NCBI RefSeq assembly: GCF_030403745.1 | Contig: NZ_JAQMWP010000022.1 | Location: forward strand, 1 to 64,000 | Direction: 5' to 3' | Source: Streptomyces sp. S.PB5 | GTDB taxonomy: Bacteria > Actinomycetota > Actinomycetes > Streptomycetales > Streptomycetaceae | Length of the DNA: 64,000 nucleotides | Shown here: positions 50,362-59,151 of the stretch, one piece after another | Layout of the letters: each line of letters begins with the position of its first letter | How positions within the stretch are numbered: position 1 is the first letter of the stretch | The notes under the pieces: model-generated | The model's input: the letters and a program-made list of their open reading frames with translations, nothing else | Told to the model about the DNA's origin: nothing | Databases searched by the model: none | Made by a program: the position numbers and the translations under genes

Positions 50362-50997
50362 ATGTCCAGCCCAGACCCGTACGGAAACGGGACACACGAG
50401 CCGACCGAGCCCCAGGCTCCGCCGAACGTGTACCACCCGCAGACCGAACCTCCACCCTCTTACGAGGAGTACGCGGATCCCGCCGCCGCGCACGGCTGGC
50501 AGAGCGCGTACGACGAGACCGCCCAGCTTCCCCGGGTGCCCTCCCGGCGATCCCGTTCCCGCCGCAAGCCCAGCCCCTGGCGCTCCCGGAAGGCGGCGGT
50601 CGCCGCCGGCGCGGTGGGCGCCGTGTCCGCGGCCGCGCTGATCGCCGGATTCGCGTTCTCGGGCAGCGGCGCGCCGTCGGGCGACGCCGAGGGCAAGCGC
50701 GGTCGTACGGGTTCGCCGTCGGCCGGGGACTCCGCCGCGCCCGGCGAGGACGGCACTGCGCCGGGCTCGTCGTCCGGTGCGGGGTCGCCGGAGACCGGGG
50801 CGTCGTCCGGGGCCGCGGGGTCCGGCAGCTCCCCTTCGCCGTCCGCGGACGCGTCGAAGGCGCCGCAGGAGTCGGGCCGGCCCACGTCCGGCGCCTCCAC
50901 CGCCCCCGCCCCGACCGCCACCGAGACCGAGTCGGACCCGGGCAACGCCAACGGCAACCCGGGCAAGGGGCAGGGCAACACCAAGCGCCCCAAGTAA
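50362..50997 (+). CDS. Single-pass membrane protein with disordered Ser/Gly/Pro-rich domains
   Basis: The 211-residue protein has a Pro-rich cytoplasmic N terminus (about 1-60, with TEPPPSYEEYADP), a basic stretch RRSRSRRKPSPWRSRK, one membrane helix at about 75-97 (AAVAAGAVGAVSAAALIAGF), and a low-complexity outer part rich in Gly, Ser, Ala, Pro. Such proteins are common in Streptomyces and have no assigned function. It lies divergent from the aminotransferase and 78 bp before the KAP NTPase gene, so the two could be co-transcribed. Confidence 0.7.
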   Translation: MSSPDPYGNGTHEPTEPQAPPNVYHPQTEPPPSYEEYADPAAAHGWQSAYDETAQLPRVPSRRSRSRRKPSPWRSRKAAVAAGAVGAVSAAALIAGFAFSGSGAPSGDAEGKRGRTGSPSAGDSAAPGEDGTAPGSSSGAGSPETGASSGAAGSGSSPSPSADASKAPQESGRPTSGASTAPAPTATETESDPGNANGNPGKGQGNTKRPK

Positions 50998-51075
50998 CCG
51001 ACGTTCTAGGTAAGTTGACCTCGCCGGACACGACGACGGGGTGAACCGGTCACGGGACGACGGGGCGACGGGGAC

Positions 51076-52854
51076 ATGGAATTCGCGCTGCTGAACGACG
51101 AGCCGGTCGCCGACCCGGCCTCCGACCTCCTGGGCACCGGCCGCGCCGCCCGCGAACTGGCCCGCCTTCTGCACGACTCCCGCACCTCGACGCCCTTCAC
51201 CCTCGCCGTCGACGCCGGCTGGGGGATGGGCAAGAGCAGCCTGATGCGGCTGGTCGAGGCGGAGCTGAAGCAGGGATACCAGGACGTCGAGACGGTCTGG
51301 TACAACGCCTGGACCGCTTCGGGTGCCGACGCCCTGGAAGGGCTGATCAAATCCGTCCTGGCCCGCTTCGACAAGCGACGGCTGCGGCGCGCGCTGCACC
51401 ACATCGAAGAGCACTCGCTGCTGATCCGGGCGGTGCAGACGGTCCTGACCGTGGTCGCGGCGCCGTTCGGGGCGGCCGGGATCGTCAACCGCTTCTGGCG
51501 CGACCTGTCCGTCGACGCCAAGGCCCGCAACGACATGCGGGAGGCGCTGCGCGACCTCGCCACCCAGTGGGCCGAGTCGGCGCCCCACGAACCGCGCCGC
51601 CTCCTCGTGGTCTTCATCGACGACCTCGACCGCTGCTCCGAGGATACGGTCCTCGCGGTGTGCGAGGCGGTGAAGGTCTACCTGGACGTCCCTGGCCTCG
51701 CCTTCGTCATCGGCTGCGACCGCTCGGCGCTCGGCCCGTCGGGGCTGCTGAGGGATCTGGGGCCGGCGGGTTCGGCGTTCATGGAGAAGATCTTCCAGAC
51801 GAGCTATCGGATCCCGGTGACGGGGGACGAGGACATCGAGGGGTACGTACGGCAGTGCGCCGAGCGGTCAGGGGTCCATGAACTGCTCGCCGACGAGACG
51901 CTGGTGCGGCTGATCGCGGAACGCTCGGCACGCAATCCGCGCCGGATCAAGCGGCTCATCAACGGGTTCGGGCTGGAGTGCTCGCTCAATCCGGTGTGGC
52001 AGCAGTACGAGTCGGAGGCGGTCATCCGCACGCTGCTGCTCCAGCATCTGTACGCCGACTTCTACCGGACCCTGCTGGCGAGCGACCGGGGTCACCGGAA
52101 CACGGCCGAGGAGTTCCTCGACTACCGGGTCGCCCGGAGAGTGCTCGGACAGCCCGCGGTGACGCCGGACGGGGAGTCGTGGCAGACGACGGTGCGGCAT
52201 CTGGCCGAACACGGCCTCGCCGCACCGGACTTGGCGGACCCCGACGAGTGGGGGACCGTACTGGCCCGGCTTGAGGAGTATCTGCCCATCGGTTTCCCGG
52301 CGTTGGAGCGCGACCAGAACTTCGTGACGCTGGTCGAGGAGCTGCTGGCCATGCCGGGCGCCACCGAACTGGTCGAGCGGCTCAGACGCGGGGTCGGCCC
52401 GGTCGCGTCGGTGGCGGCCGACGAGGACGAGGGGCGGCCGCGCCCGTACGCGGGGTCGTTCGTGCTGTGGGTGGACGACCACCCGGACAACAACGCCGGG
52501 ATCGCCGGGCGTCTGCAGTCGCTGGGCGCGAAAGTGGCGCTCGCCGAGGACGCCCGCAGCGCCGAGCGCATCCTCACCGGCCCCACCCGTGTCGACCTGC
52601 TGATCTCCGACGTCTCGCGGGGCATGGACGGCGACGCCGGGTTCGCGGCGCTCCAGCGCTGGCGCGAGAGCGGCCGCTACGACGGACCGGCCATCTTCTA
52701 CACGGCCCGGGTCACGCCGAACGGGGAGCAGCGCAGCAGCGGCCTCAGCGCCGAAATCGCCACGCGTCCCTCGGAGTTGTACGAGTACGTCGACTCCGTG
52801 CTGACCGCCGGGCGCCGACCGCCGGATCCGGCCACCGTCCGCGAGCTGGCTTGA
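51076..52854 (+). CDS. KAP family P-loop NTPase fused to a receiver domain
   Basis: The 592-residue protein has a KAP NTPase domain at about 1-320. Walker A is DAGWGMGKSSLMRL with Lys53. The KAP insert between the Walker motifs holds a hydrophobic pair (IRAVQTVLTVVAAPFGAAGI, about 117-136) that can dip into the membrane. Walker B is VVFIDDLDRC with Asp182-Asp183. NPRRIKRLINGFGLE is the arginine-rich sensor region. The C-terminal 135 residues are a CheY-like receiver: VLWVDDHPDNN (Asp467-Asp468) and LLISDVSRGMDG (Asp512, phosphoacceptor), but the usual Lys near the end is not clear (AEIATRPSEL). KAP proteins are linked to membrane complexes and to phage defence; the receiver fusion suggests signal control. 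Confidence 0.9.
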   Translation: MEFALLNDEPVADPASDLLGTGRAARELARLLHDSRTSTPFTLAVDAGWGMGKSSLMRLVEAELKQGYQDVETVWYNAWTASGADALEGLIKSVLARFDKRRLRRALHHIEEHSLLIRAVQTVLTVVAAPFGAAGIVNRFWRDLSVDAKARNDMREALRDLATQWAESAPHEPRRLLVVFIDDLDRCSEDTVLAVCEAVKVYLDVPGLAFVIGCDRSALGPSGLLRDLGPAGSAFMEKIFQTSYRIPVTGDEDIEGYVRQCAERSGVHELLADETLVRLIAERSARNPRRIKRLINGFGLECSLNPVWQQYESEAVIRTLLLQHLYADFYRTLLASDRGHRNTAEEFLDYRVARRVLGQPAVTPDGESWQTTVRHLAEHGLAAPDLADPDEWGTVLARLEEYLPIGFPALERDQNFVTLVEELLAMPGATELVERLRRGVGPVASVAADEDEGRPRPYAGSFVLWVDDHPDNNAGIAGRLQSLGAKVALAEDARSAERILTGPTRVDLLISDVSRGMDGDAGFAALQRWRESGRYDGPAIFYTARVTPNGEQRSSGLSAEIATRPSELYEYVDSVLTAGRRPPDPATVRELA

Positions 52855-52958
52855 CACAACTTCTTGCCGGGTTACCCACCTCTCTTCACAATGCGCATGT
52901 CAAAATCACGGCGGCCGGAAGATTTCCGGCCGTCCAAGTCGCAAGAGGTGACCCCCAC

Positions 52959-53891
52959 ATGAGAAAGCCTCTCGTCGCCGCACTCAGTGTCCTGGCACTC
53001 GCCGGGATGGGTACGGCACCCGCGGTCGCGGCCGATTCCCCGGCCTCGGGCGTCGGCAAGGGCGTGGACACGGAGACGGCCACATCGGTCGTGCACGACC
53101 TGGTCACGTCCGCCACGGCGGCCGTCAACCAGACCGTGCAGCCCTCGGCCCGGATCCAGGCCGTGACCCTCGCCGGGACCGTCTCGCTCAGCAACTGCTC
53201 CGGCTCGGTCGTGCGCTTCCCGGGCTCCCTGGACACCGACCCGGCGCTGGTGCTCAGCAACGGCCACTGCCTCACCTCGGGCTTCCCTGCGCCCGGCGAG
53301 GTCATCACCAACCAGGCCTCCAGCCGCACCTTCGGTCTGCTGAACTCCTCCGGCAGCCGGGTCGCGACCCTGCGCGCCAGCAAGCTGGCCTACGCGACGA
53401 TGACCGACACGGACGTCTCGCTCTACCAGCTCACCAGCACCTACGCGACGATTCGGAACTCGTACGGGATCTCCGCGCTGACCGTCCAGGACACCCACCC
53501 GACCGCCGGTACGGCGATCACCGTGGCCTCCGGTTACTGGAAGACGCTCTACAACTGCAACATCGACGGGTTCGCGTACCGCCTGAAGGAGGGTGACTGG
53601 ACCTGGAAGGACTCGGTCCGTTACACCTCCTCCTGCAACACCATCGGCGGCACCTCCGGCTCGCCGGTCATCGACCAGTCCACCGGCAAGGTCGTCGCCG
53701 TCAACAACACCGGCAACGAGGACGGCGAGTCCTGCACGGTCAACAACCCGTGCGAGGTCAGCGAGACCGGTGCCGTCACCGTCCGGCAGGGCATCAACTA
53801 CGCCCAGGAGATCTACAACATCCCGGCCTGCTTCACCACGGGCAACCAGCTCAACCTGAACGCGAGCGCCTGCACGCTGCCCAAGCCGTAG
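52959..53891 (+). CDS. Secreted trypsin-like serine protease (S1)
   Basis: The 310-residue protein has a signal peptide (about 1-30, PLVAALSVLALAGMGTAPAV). The catalytic triad is visible: His in LVLSNGHCLTSG, Asp in TDTDVSLYQL, and Ser in TIGGTSGSPVIDQ. Four or more Cys residues can form disulfides. The pro-region is short. It belongs to the chymotrypsin-like bacterial proteases and would cleave proteins outside the cell. AGAGGTG lies eight bases before the ATG. It is separated by only three bases from the stop of the convergent D-aminoacylase gene. Confidence 0.92.
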   Translation: MRKPLVAALSVLALAGMGTAPAVAADSPASGVGKGVDTETATSVVHDLVTSATAAVNQTVQPSARIQAVTLAGTVSLSNCSGSVVRFPGSLDTDPALVLSNGHCLTSGFPAPGEVITNQASSRTFGLLNSSGSRVATLRASKLAYATMTDTDVSLYQLTSTYATIRNSYGISALTVQDTHPTAGTAITVASGYWKTLYNCNIDGFAYRLKEGDWTWKDSVRYTSSCNTIGGTSGSPVIDQSTGKVVAVNNTGNEDGESCTVNNPCEVSETGAVTVRQGINYAQEIYNIPACFTTGNQLNLNASACTLPKP

Positions 53892-53894
53892 CGA

Positions 53895-55511
53895 TCACCG
53901 GGTGGCGTTCCGTCGTACGGGACTACGACGGACCGCCCGCCCCGCCAGTACGTCCGTCCGCCGGCCGTCCTCGATGACGAACCGGCCGTCGACCAGCACA
54001 TGCGGGACACCCGTCGGAAGCGTCCGGGGGTTGTCGTACGTCGAACCCGCCGCCACCGTCCGCGGATCGAACAGGACCAGGTCGGCCCGGTACCCCTCGC
54101 GGATCAGCCCCCGGTCCGGCAGGCGCAGTCGGGCCGCCGGGCGAGAGGTGAGGTGGGCGACGCACTCCTCCAGGGAGAGGATGCCCAACTCCCGCACATA
54201 GCGGCCGAGATAGTGGGGGAAGGTGCCGTACGCCCGCGGGTGCGGCTTGGCGCCCTGGAGGATGCCGTCGGAGCCGCCGGTGTGGACGGGATGCCGCATG
54301 ATCGTGCGGACGTTCTCCTCGTGGCCGACGTGCTGGAGGATCGACGGGGCCAGCCGGTCGGCGAGGAGCAGATGACGGGCGGTCGCCCAACTGTCCAGGC
54401 GGCGGCCCACGTACTCCGCCAGCGAAGGGTCCGTGACGCCGGAGATCTCGATCGTGTCCCACTCCATCGGCACCCCGTGGCAGCCGTCCGAACCGATGAC
54501 TTCGAGGTGGTGCCGGATCCGCTCGGCGGTCTCGTCGTCCGCCAGCCTCCTGAGGATCTCCTCCGGTCCGCCCTCGCTCGCCCAACTCGGCAGCATCGCC
54601 ATGAGCGTGGTGCAGCCCGGGGTGTAGGGGTAGGTGTCGAGGCTGATGTCGGCGCCTGCTGCCAGGGCCTCGTCGAGCAGCGTCAGCAGCTCCGGAGCCC
54701 GGCCCTTGTTCACGCCGAAGTTCATGGTGGCGTGGGCGAGATGGAGCGAGCAGCCCGCCTCCCGGGTGAGGGCCACCATCTCCTCGTACGCCTCAAGAGC
54801 CCCCGCCCCGTACGAGCGGTGGTGGGGGCAGTAGTAGCCGTCGTACCGGGCGACGACCCTGCACAGCTCGGTCAGTTCGGCGTCCTTGGCGTACATGCCG
54901 GGGGTGTAGGTGAGCCCCGACGACATCCCGACCGCGCCCTGCTCCATCCCCTCCGCGACCAACTGCCGCATCCGGTCGAGCTCCTGGGAAGTCGCCTCCC
55001 GGTCCTCCCACCCCACGGCGAGCATCCGCACGGTCCCCTGCGGGATCAGATAGGCCGCGTTGACGGCGACGCCCAGGCCTTCGAAACCGTGGTCCAGGCG
55101 GTCCAGGTACTCGCCCACGGACCGCCAGTCGAAGTCGATGTCGTCGCCGTGGCCGTTCCAGCCGGTGATGGCGCGGCGGACCTCGGCCAGGGTGCGGTCG
55201 TCGACGGGGGCGTACGACAGCCCGTCCTGGCCCAGGACTTCGAGGGTGACCCCCTGTGCGGCCTTGGCGCTGTGGTCGGGGTCGCGGAGGAGGGCGAGGT
55301 CGCTGTGGGCGTGCATGTCGATGAAGCCGGGGGAGAGGACCAGCCCCTCGGCGTCCAACTCGCGCCGGGCCTCGGGACGTTGACAGCCGGCGTCGGCGGC
55401 CTCCTTGACGATCGAGACGATCCGGCCGCGGTCGACGACGACATCGGCGCGGTAGGACGGCTCACCGCTGCCGTCGACGACGTCCGCGTCCCGGATGACG
55501 AGCTCTTCCAT
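53895..55511 (-). CDS. N-acyl-D-amino-acid deacylase (D-aminoacylase)
   Basis: The 538-residue amidohydrolase begins ELVIRDADVVDGSGEPSYRA. LSPGFIDMHAHSDLALL (His-x-His near 66-68) is the metal site. CPHHRSYG, LHLAHATMNFG and HTGGSDGILQG hold the remaining His and Asp ligands. GLTYTPGMYA is typical of the D-aminoacylase branch. It releases D-amino acids from N-acyl forms. The start is ATG 55511 with GAGGGGG about nine bases upstream. It is downstream of the D-serine-deaminase-like gene on the same strand, 47 bases away, so the products probably work in sequence. Dihydropyrimidinase-like enzymes are less likely. Confidence 0.9.
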   Translation of the reverse strand: MEELVIRDADVVDGSGEPSYRADVVVDRGRIVSIVKEAADAGCQRPEARRELDAEGLVLSPGFIDMHAHSDLALLRDPDHSAKAAQGVTLEVLGQDGLSYAPVDDRTLAEVRRAITGWNGHGDDIDFDWRSVGEYLDRLDHGFEGLGVAVNAAYLIPQGTVRMLAVGWEDREATSQELDRMRQLVAEGMEQGAVGMSSGLTYTPGMYAKDAELTELCRVVARYDGYYCPHHRSYGAGALEAYEEMVALTREAGCSLHLAHATMNFGVNKGRAPELLTLLDEALAAGADISLDTYPYTPGCTTLMAMLPSWASEGGPEEILRRLADDETAERIRHHLEVIGSDGCHGVPMEWDTIEISGVTDPSLAEYVGRRLDSWATARHLLLADRLAPSILQHVGHEENVRTIMRHPVHTGGSDGILQGAKPHPRAYGTFPHYLGRYVRELGILSLEECVAHLTSRPAARLRLPDRGLIREGYRADLVLFDPRTVAAGSTYDNPRTLPTGVPHVLVDGRFVIEDGRRTDVLAGRAVRRSPVRRNATR

Positions 55512-55558
55512 GGCTGTGCGCCCCCTCGGGATGAGAAGCAGGAGAAGTAGGCGATGTA

Positions 55559-56824
55559 TCAGAAGTAGGTGCGGATGTAGTCGACGACCGTGCCGTCCGC
55601 CTCGGCCACCGGGATCAGCGGCCACTTGTCGAAGGACGTGCACGGGTGGGACAGCCCCATGCCGAGCCAGTCGCCGACCTGCAGATCGGCCTCGGGGCCG
55701 GTGTGCAGCCACGCGTGCTGGTCGGAGAGGGCGGTGACGGAGATACCGGTGGCCGGACGCTCGACGCCGTCCCGGCGTACGACCTGGGCCAGCGGCAGAC
55801 CGAGGTCGTACGCCGCGTCCCGCTTGCCCGCGTTGACGAAGGCCTGCTCGGGGGAGGGGCGGGAGACGACCTGGGCCCACAGCCGGAACGCCGGTTCCAG
55901 GGCGCCCTCTTCGGGGACCCGGTTGAAGGGGGTGATCTTGCGGTAGTGGCCGTCGTCGTGCGAGACGTACGCACCGGAGCGCAGCAACTTCAGTACCGGG
56001 CAGGAGAGTTCGGGGATCTCGGCGAAGACGTCGGCGACGGCGTCGAACCAGGCGCTGCCGCCGGCGCTGACGACGATCTCGTCGGTCTTCCCGAACCGCC
56101 CGGCCTTGTCGAACTCGACGGCGAGGGAGACGAGCCGGCGCAGCCAGGCGTGGACGCGCTCGGGGTTCGCCTGCGGGACCTCTCCCTCGTACCCGGCGAC
56201 ACCGACGAGCCGCAGGGCCGGCGCGGCGGCCACGGCGTCGGCGACGGCGGCGCACTCGGCCTCGGTCCGGACGCCGGTGCGGGCACCGTCGCCGGCGGCG
56301 AGTTCGACGACGACGTCGAGGGGGCGGGCGGCGCCGGCGTCGCGCAGCGCCGCGTCCATGAGGCGGACGCCGGGTACGGAGTCGACGTAGCAGACGAGAC
56401 GGAAGCCGGGGTCGGTGTCGAGCTGGGCGGAGATCCACTTCAGCGCGGCCGGGTCGACGAGTTCGTTGGCGAGGAAGACGCGCTGGACGCCGAAGGCGCG
56501 GGCGACGCGTACCTGGTGGGGGACGGCGAGGGTGATGCCCCACGCGCCGTGGTCGATCTGCCGCTGGAAGAGCTGCGGGGCCATGGAGGTCTTGCCGTGC
56601 GGGGCGAAGGCGAGGCCGTGGCGGACGGAGTACGTCTCCATGAGCTCCAGGTTGTGCTGGAGGCGCTCGGCGGAGAGGGCGAGGACGGGGGTCGCGAAGC
56701 CGCCGGTGAAGAGGTTGCGGCGCTGGGCGGCCAGTTCGCGGACGGTGAGGCCGTCGGCGTCCGGGGGGAGGCCCTTGAAGCGGTGGTCGACGAGCTCCTC
56801 TGCGAGGCGGTCGAGCGGGGACAC
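55559..56824 (-). CDS. D-serine/D-threonine deaminase-like PLP enzyme (alanine racemase fold)
   Basis: The 421-residue protein has an N-terminal alanine-racemase-type barrel: TPVLALSAERLQHNLELMET and LAFAPHGKTSMAPQLF with the PLP Lys. A C-terminal beta domain includes HAWLHTGPEADLQVGDWLGM, SHPCTSFDKW with the His and Cys that bind the zinc of D-serine dehydratase. This family deaminates or cleaves D-hydroxy amino acids (D-Ser to pyruvate and ammonia, or D-Thr aldolase). The start is GTG 56824, supported by GGGAGG. It is divergent from the sugar kinase gene, with an operator-like palindrome between them. Confidence 0.88.
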   Translation of the reverse strand: MSPLDRLAEELVDHRFKGLPPDADGLTVRELAAQRRNLFTGGFATPVLALSAERLQHNLELMETYSVRHGLAFAPHGKTSMAPQLFQRQIDHGAWGITLAVPHQVRVARAFGVQRVFLANELVDPAALKWISAQLDTDPGFRLVCYVDSVPGVRLMDAALRDAGAARPLDVVVELAAGDGARTGVRTEAECAAVADAVAAAPALRLVGVAGYEGEVPQANPERVHAWLRRLVSLAVEFDKAGRFGKTDEIVVSAGGSAWFDAVADVFAEIPELSCPVLKLLRSGAYVSHDDGHYRKITPFNRVPEEGALEPAFRLWAQVVSRPSPEQAFVNAGKRDAAYDLGLPLAQVVRRDGVERPATGISVTALSDQHAWLHTGPEADLQVGDWLGMGLSHPCTSFDKWPLIPVAEADGTVVDYIRTYF

Positions 56825-56846
56825 GGGGCCTCCCTGATCAGGGTTA

Positions 56847-56861
56847 TTGCACTGTGTGCAA
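56847..56861. promoter_or_regulatory. Perfect palindrome TTGCAC-N3-GTGCAA, likely IclR operator
   Basis: TTGCACTGTGTGCAA is a perfect 6+6 dyad in the divergent promoter region of the D-amino-acid cluster. Its size and TTGCA half-sites fit IclR-family operators. An IclR gene lies in the cluster. A second palindrome CCCTGATCAGGG (56832-56843) lies beside it in the leader of the minus-strand gene. Confidence 0.7.
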
Positions 56862-56867
56862 CGTCCA

Positions 56868-56897
56868 TTGCGTATATCGCTTACCGCTGTCTAACAT
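56868..56897 (+). promoter_or_regulatory. Promoter of pfkB-iclR-ridA operon
   Basis: TTGCGT (56868-56873) and TAACAT (56892-56897) with an 18-bp spacer, seven bases after the palindrome. The start codon is 35 bases on, with AAGGAG between. Confidence 0.6.
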
Positions 56898-56932
56898 CCT
56901 GGCACCCGAGATGACAAGGAGCTGCGTCCATC

Positions 56933-58390
56933 GTGAATGCCCCCGACGCCGTGGACGCCGTGGACGTTGTCGACGTCGTGAACGTCGTGGATGTCGTCGC
57001 GCTCGGCGAGTCCATGGTCACGTTCCTCCCCACCCGCCCCGGGCGGCTCGCCGATGTGCCCTCGTTCGAACGGGGGATCGGCGGTGCGGAGTCGAACGTG
57101 GCGTGCGGGCTGGCTGCCGCCGGCCACGCGGTTCGGTGGGTGAGCCGGGTCGGGGCGGACGGATTCGGGGACCACCTGGTCGAGGCGATCGGCTCGTACG
57201 GCGTGGACGTGACGTCGGTACGACGCGACGCGGCGCGTCCGACGGGCGTGTACTTCCGTACGGCGGGGGAGCGGGGCACGGACGCGCACGAGGTCGCCTA
57301 CTACCGGGCCGGCTCGGCGGCATCGGCGATGAGCGTCGCCAACGTGGACCTGGGCGCGGTGCGCGCGGCCCGGATCCTGCACCTGACGGGAATCACGGCG
57401 GCACTGTCGACCGACTGCCTGGCCCTGCTCCAGGAGCTGACGTCTCCGGGCGAGTGCCGTCCCCTGATCTCCTTCGACGTGAACCACCGTCCCGACCTGT
57501 GGAGGGACGCGGGCGGCGCGGGCGTGGTGCTGGACCTGGCCCGCCGGGCGGACCTGGTGTTCGTGGGCGAGGACGAGGCGGAGCAGGCCTGGGGCGTGAC
57601 CGGCGGCCCGTCAGCGATCCGCGAACTGCTCCCGGAACCGGGCGTGTTGGTGGTCAAGCAAGGGGGAAGGGGCGCCACAGCATTCGTGTCATCCGCGGCG
57701 GAGCGGGGGCTGAGCGCGCAGTTCCCCGCGCCCCTTGAGCCGGTCACCGACCCGGAGTCGAACGACTTGCCCGGCCTGCGGGCAGCCGAGGAGCCTGGAC
57801 CGGCGCCCGCCCAGCCGGTCGGCACCCCTGCAAACCCGCCAAGCCGGCTTAGCCTGCCGGCAGCCGAGGAGCCCGGGCCGGCGCCCGCCCAGCCGGTCGG
57901 CGCTTCGAACCAGCCCAGCCCGCCCAGCCTGCGGGCAGTCGTGCCGCCTGGGGCGGCACGGGCGGGCGCTGGGGGTCCCCCCTCCGGGGGAGGCACCCCG
58001 CCAGCGCGGGTCAGCGATGCCGACCCGGCCTCAGCCCCCACCCCGAGCGCCTCGGAACCGACCGAGCCGACTCCGCCGTTCGCGCACGACACCGTCACCT
58101 TCGTGCCCGCCCTCCACGTCGACGTCGTAGCAACCACCGGCGCCGGAGACGCCTTCGCCGCCGGATTCCTCTCCGCCACCCTCCGAGGCCTCCCCCTCAA
58201 GACCCGCCTCCGCCACGCCCACCTCCACGCCGCCGCCACCCTCACCACCCCCGGCGACCTGGCCGCACCCCCCACCCGCGACACCACCGACCACCTCGCC
58301 GCCCTCGACGACGCCACCTGGGAGACACTTCGACTCGGCCCCGGCTGGACGCAAGCCGCGCAGGCCCCGGAGGAGGTACGCACCCCATGA
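56933..58390 (+). CDS. PfkB sugar kinase (2-keto-3-deoxygluconate kinase-like) with ~125-residue repeat-derived insert
   Basis: The protein has 485 residues; PfkB kinases have about 310-350. The N terminus is a run of Val-Asp repeats (VDVVDVVNVVDVV). The normal core includes FERGIGGAESNVACGLAAAG and VGADGFGDHLV (substrate site) and VVKQGGRGATAF. The catalytic motif TTGAGDAFAAGF has Asp406. Between about 255 and 385 lies foreign low-complexity sequence: an inverted REP-like copy (ERGLSAQFPAPL), two 26-residue repeats around AAEEPGPAPAQPVG, and a Gly/Pro hairpin-derived segment. The frame is open throughout and the C terminus resumes normal sequence, so the kinase may still work. It should phosphorylate KDG or a similar sugar acid. 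It is coupled to iclR by ATGA. Confidence 0.88.
   Translation: MNAPDAVDAVDVVDVVNVVDVVALGESMVTFLPTRPGRLADVPSFERGIGGAESNVACGLAAAGHAVRWVSRVGADGFGDHLVEAIGSYGVDVTSVRRDAARPTGVYFRTAGERGTDAHEVAYYRAGSAASAMSVANVDLGAVRAARILHLTGITAALSTDCLALLQELTSPGECRPLISFDVNHRPDLWRDAGGAGVVLDLARRADLVFVGEDEAEQAWGVTGGPSAIRELLPEPGVLVVKQGGRGATAFVSSAAERGLSAQFPAPLEPVTDPESNDLPGLRAAEEPGPAPAQPVGTPANPPSRLSLPAAEEPGPAPAQPVGASNQPSPPSLRAVVPPGAARAGAGGPPSGGGTPPARVSDADPASAPTPSASEPTEPTPPFAHDTVTFVPALHVDVVATTGAGDAFAAGFLSATLRGLPLKTRLRHAHLHAAATLTTPGDLAAPPTRDTTDHLAALDDATWETLRLGPGWTQAAQAPEEVRTP
57700..58080 (+). repeat. Translated repeat insert in pfkB gene, including inverted REP-like copy D
   Basis: 57705-57736 is the reverse complement of about 32 bases of copies A and B (one mismatch to A). 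Two tandem 78-bp units start near 57782 and 57860 (GCAGCCGAGGAGCC). A GC-rich inverted repeat spans about 57967-58006 (GCTGGGGGTCCCC...). All are in frame with pfkB. Confidence 0.85.
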
Positions 58391-59151
58391 GTCAGACCGT
58401 CGACCGAGCACTCAGCATCCTGCCGCTGCTCGCAGAAGGCCCCGCAGACCTCGGACAGGTCGCCGACCGCCTCGGCGTGCACAAGTCCACCGCGCTCCGC
58501 CTCCTCCGTACGCTCCACGAACACGGCATGGTCTACCGCCAGTCCGACCAGCGCTACCGCCTCGGCGCCCGGCTCATCGCCCTCGCCCAGGAGGCGATGG
58601 AGAACCTGGACATCCGGGAGATCGCCCACCCCCACCTGGTACGCCTCAACGAGCAGTGCGGCCACACCGTCCACCTCGCCGTGTACGAGGAGGACGAGGT
58701 CCTCTACATCGACAAGGTCGAGAGCCGTTACCCGGTCCGCATGTACTCCCGTATCGGGAAACCCGTCGCCATCACCGTCGCGGCCGTGGCCAAGCTGCTC
58801 CTCGCCGATCTCCACGAGTCCGAGCGCCGCGCCCTCGCCGACAAGCTCGACTACCCCATGTACACGTCCCGTTCGACCCCCAACGCCCCCGCCTTCCTCA
58901 AGGAGTTGGAGCGCGTACGCGAACAGGGCTGGGCCACCGACCTCGGTGGCCACGAGGAGTCCATCAACTGCGTCGCCGCACCGATCCGCGGCGCGGACGG
59001 CAAGGTCGTCGCCGCGATGTCGGTCTCGGCCCCCAACGTCGTGGTGACCGTCGACGAACTCCTCACCCTCCTCCCGCTGGTCCGCCGCACCGCGGACACG
59101 ATCAGCAGCGAGTACTCAGGAAGAACCCCCGTCAAGGAAGTCACCCCATGA
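58387..59151 (+). CDS. IclR family transcriptional regulator
   Basis: The 254-residue protein has the IclR winged helix at about 5-65 (VDRALSILPLLAEGPADLGQ, VADRLGVHKSTALRLLRTLH). The effector-binding domain (about 80-250) has YPVRMYSRIGKPVAI and HEESINCVAAPIRGADGKVV. It overlaps pfkB and ridA by ATGA at both ends, so it is made with the enzymes of the cluster. It most likely binds the TTGCAC-N3-GTGCAA site upstream and is relieved or activated by a D-amino-acid- or sugar-acid-derived ligand (inference). Confidence 0.95.
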   Translation: MSQTVDRALSILPLLAEGPADLGQVADRLGVHKSTALRLLRTLHEHGMVYRQSDQRYRLGARLIALAQEAMENLDIREIAHPHLVRLNEQCGHTVHLAVYEEDEVLYIDKVESRYPVRMYSRIGKPVAITVAAVAKLLLADLHESERRALADKLDYPMYTSRSTPNAPAFLKELERVREQGWATDLGGHEESINCVAAPIRGADGKVVAAMSVSAPNVVVTVDELLTLLPLVRRTADTISSEYSGRTPVKEVTP

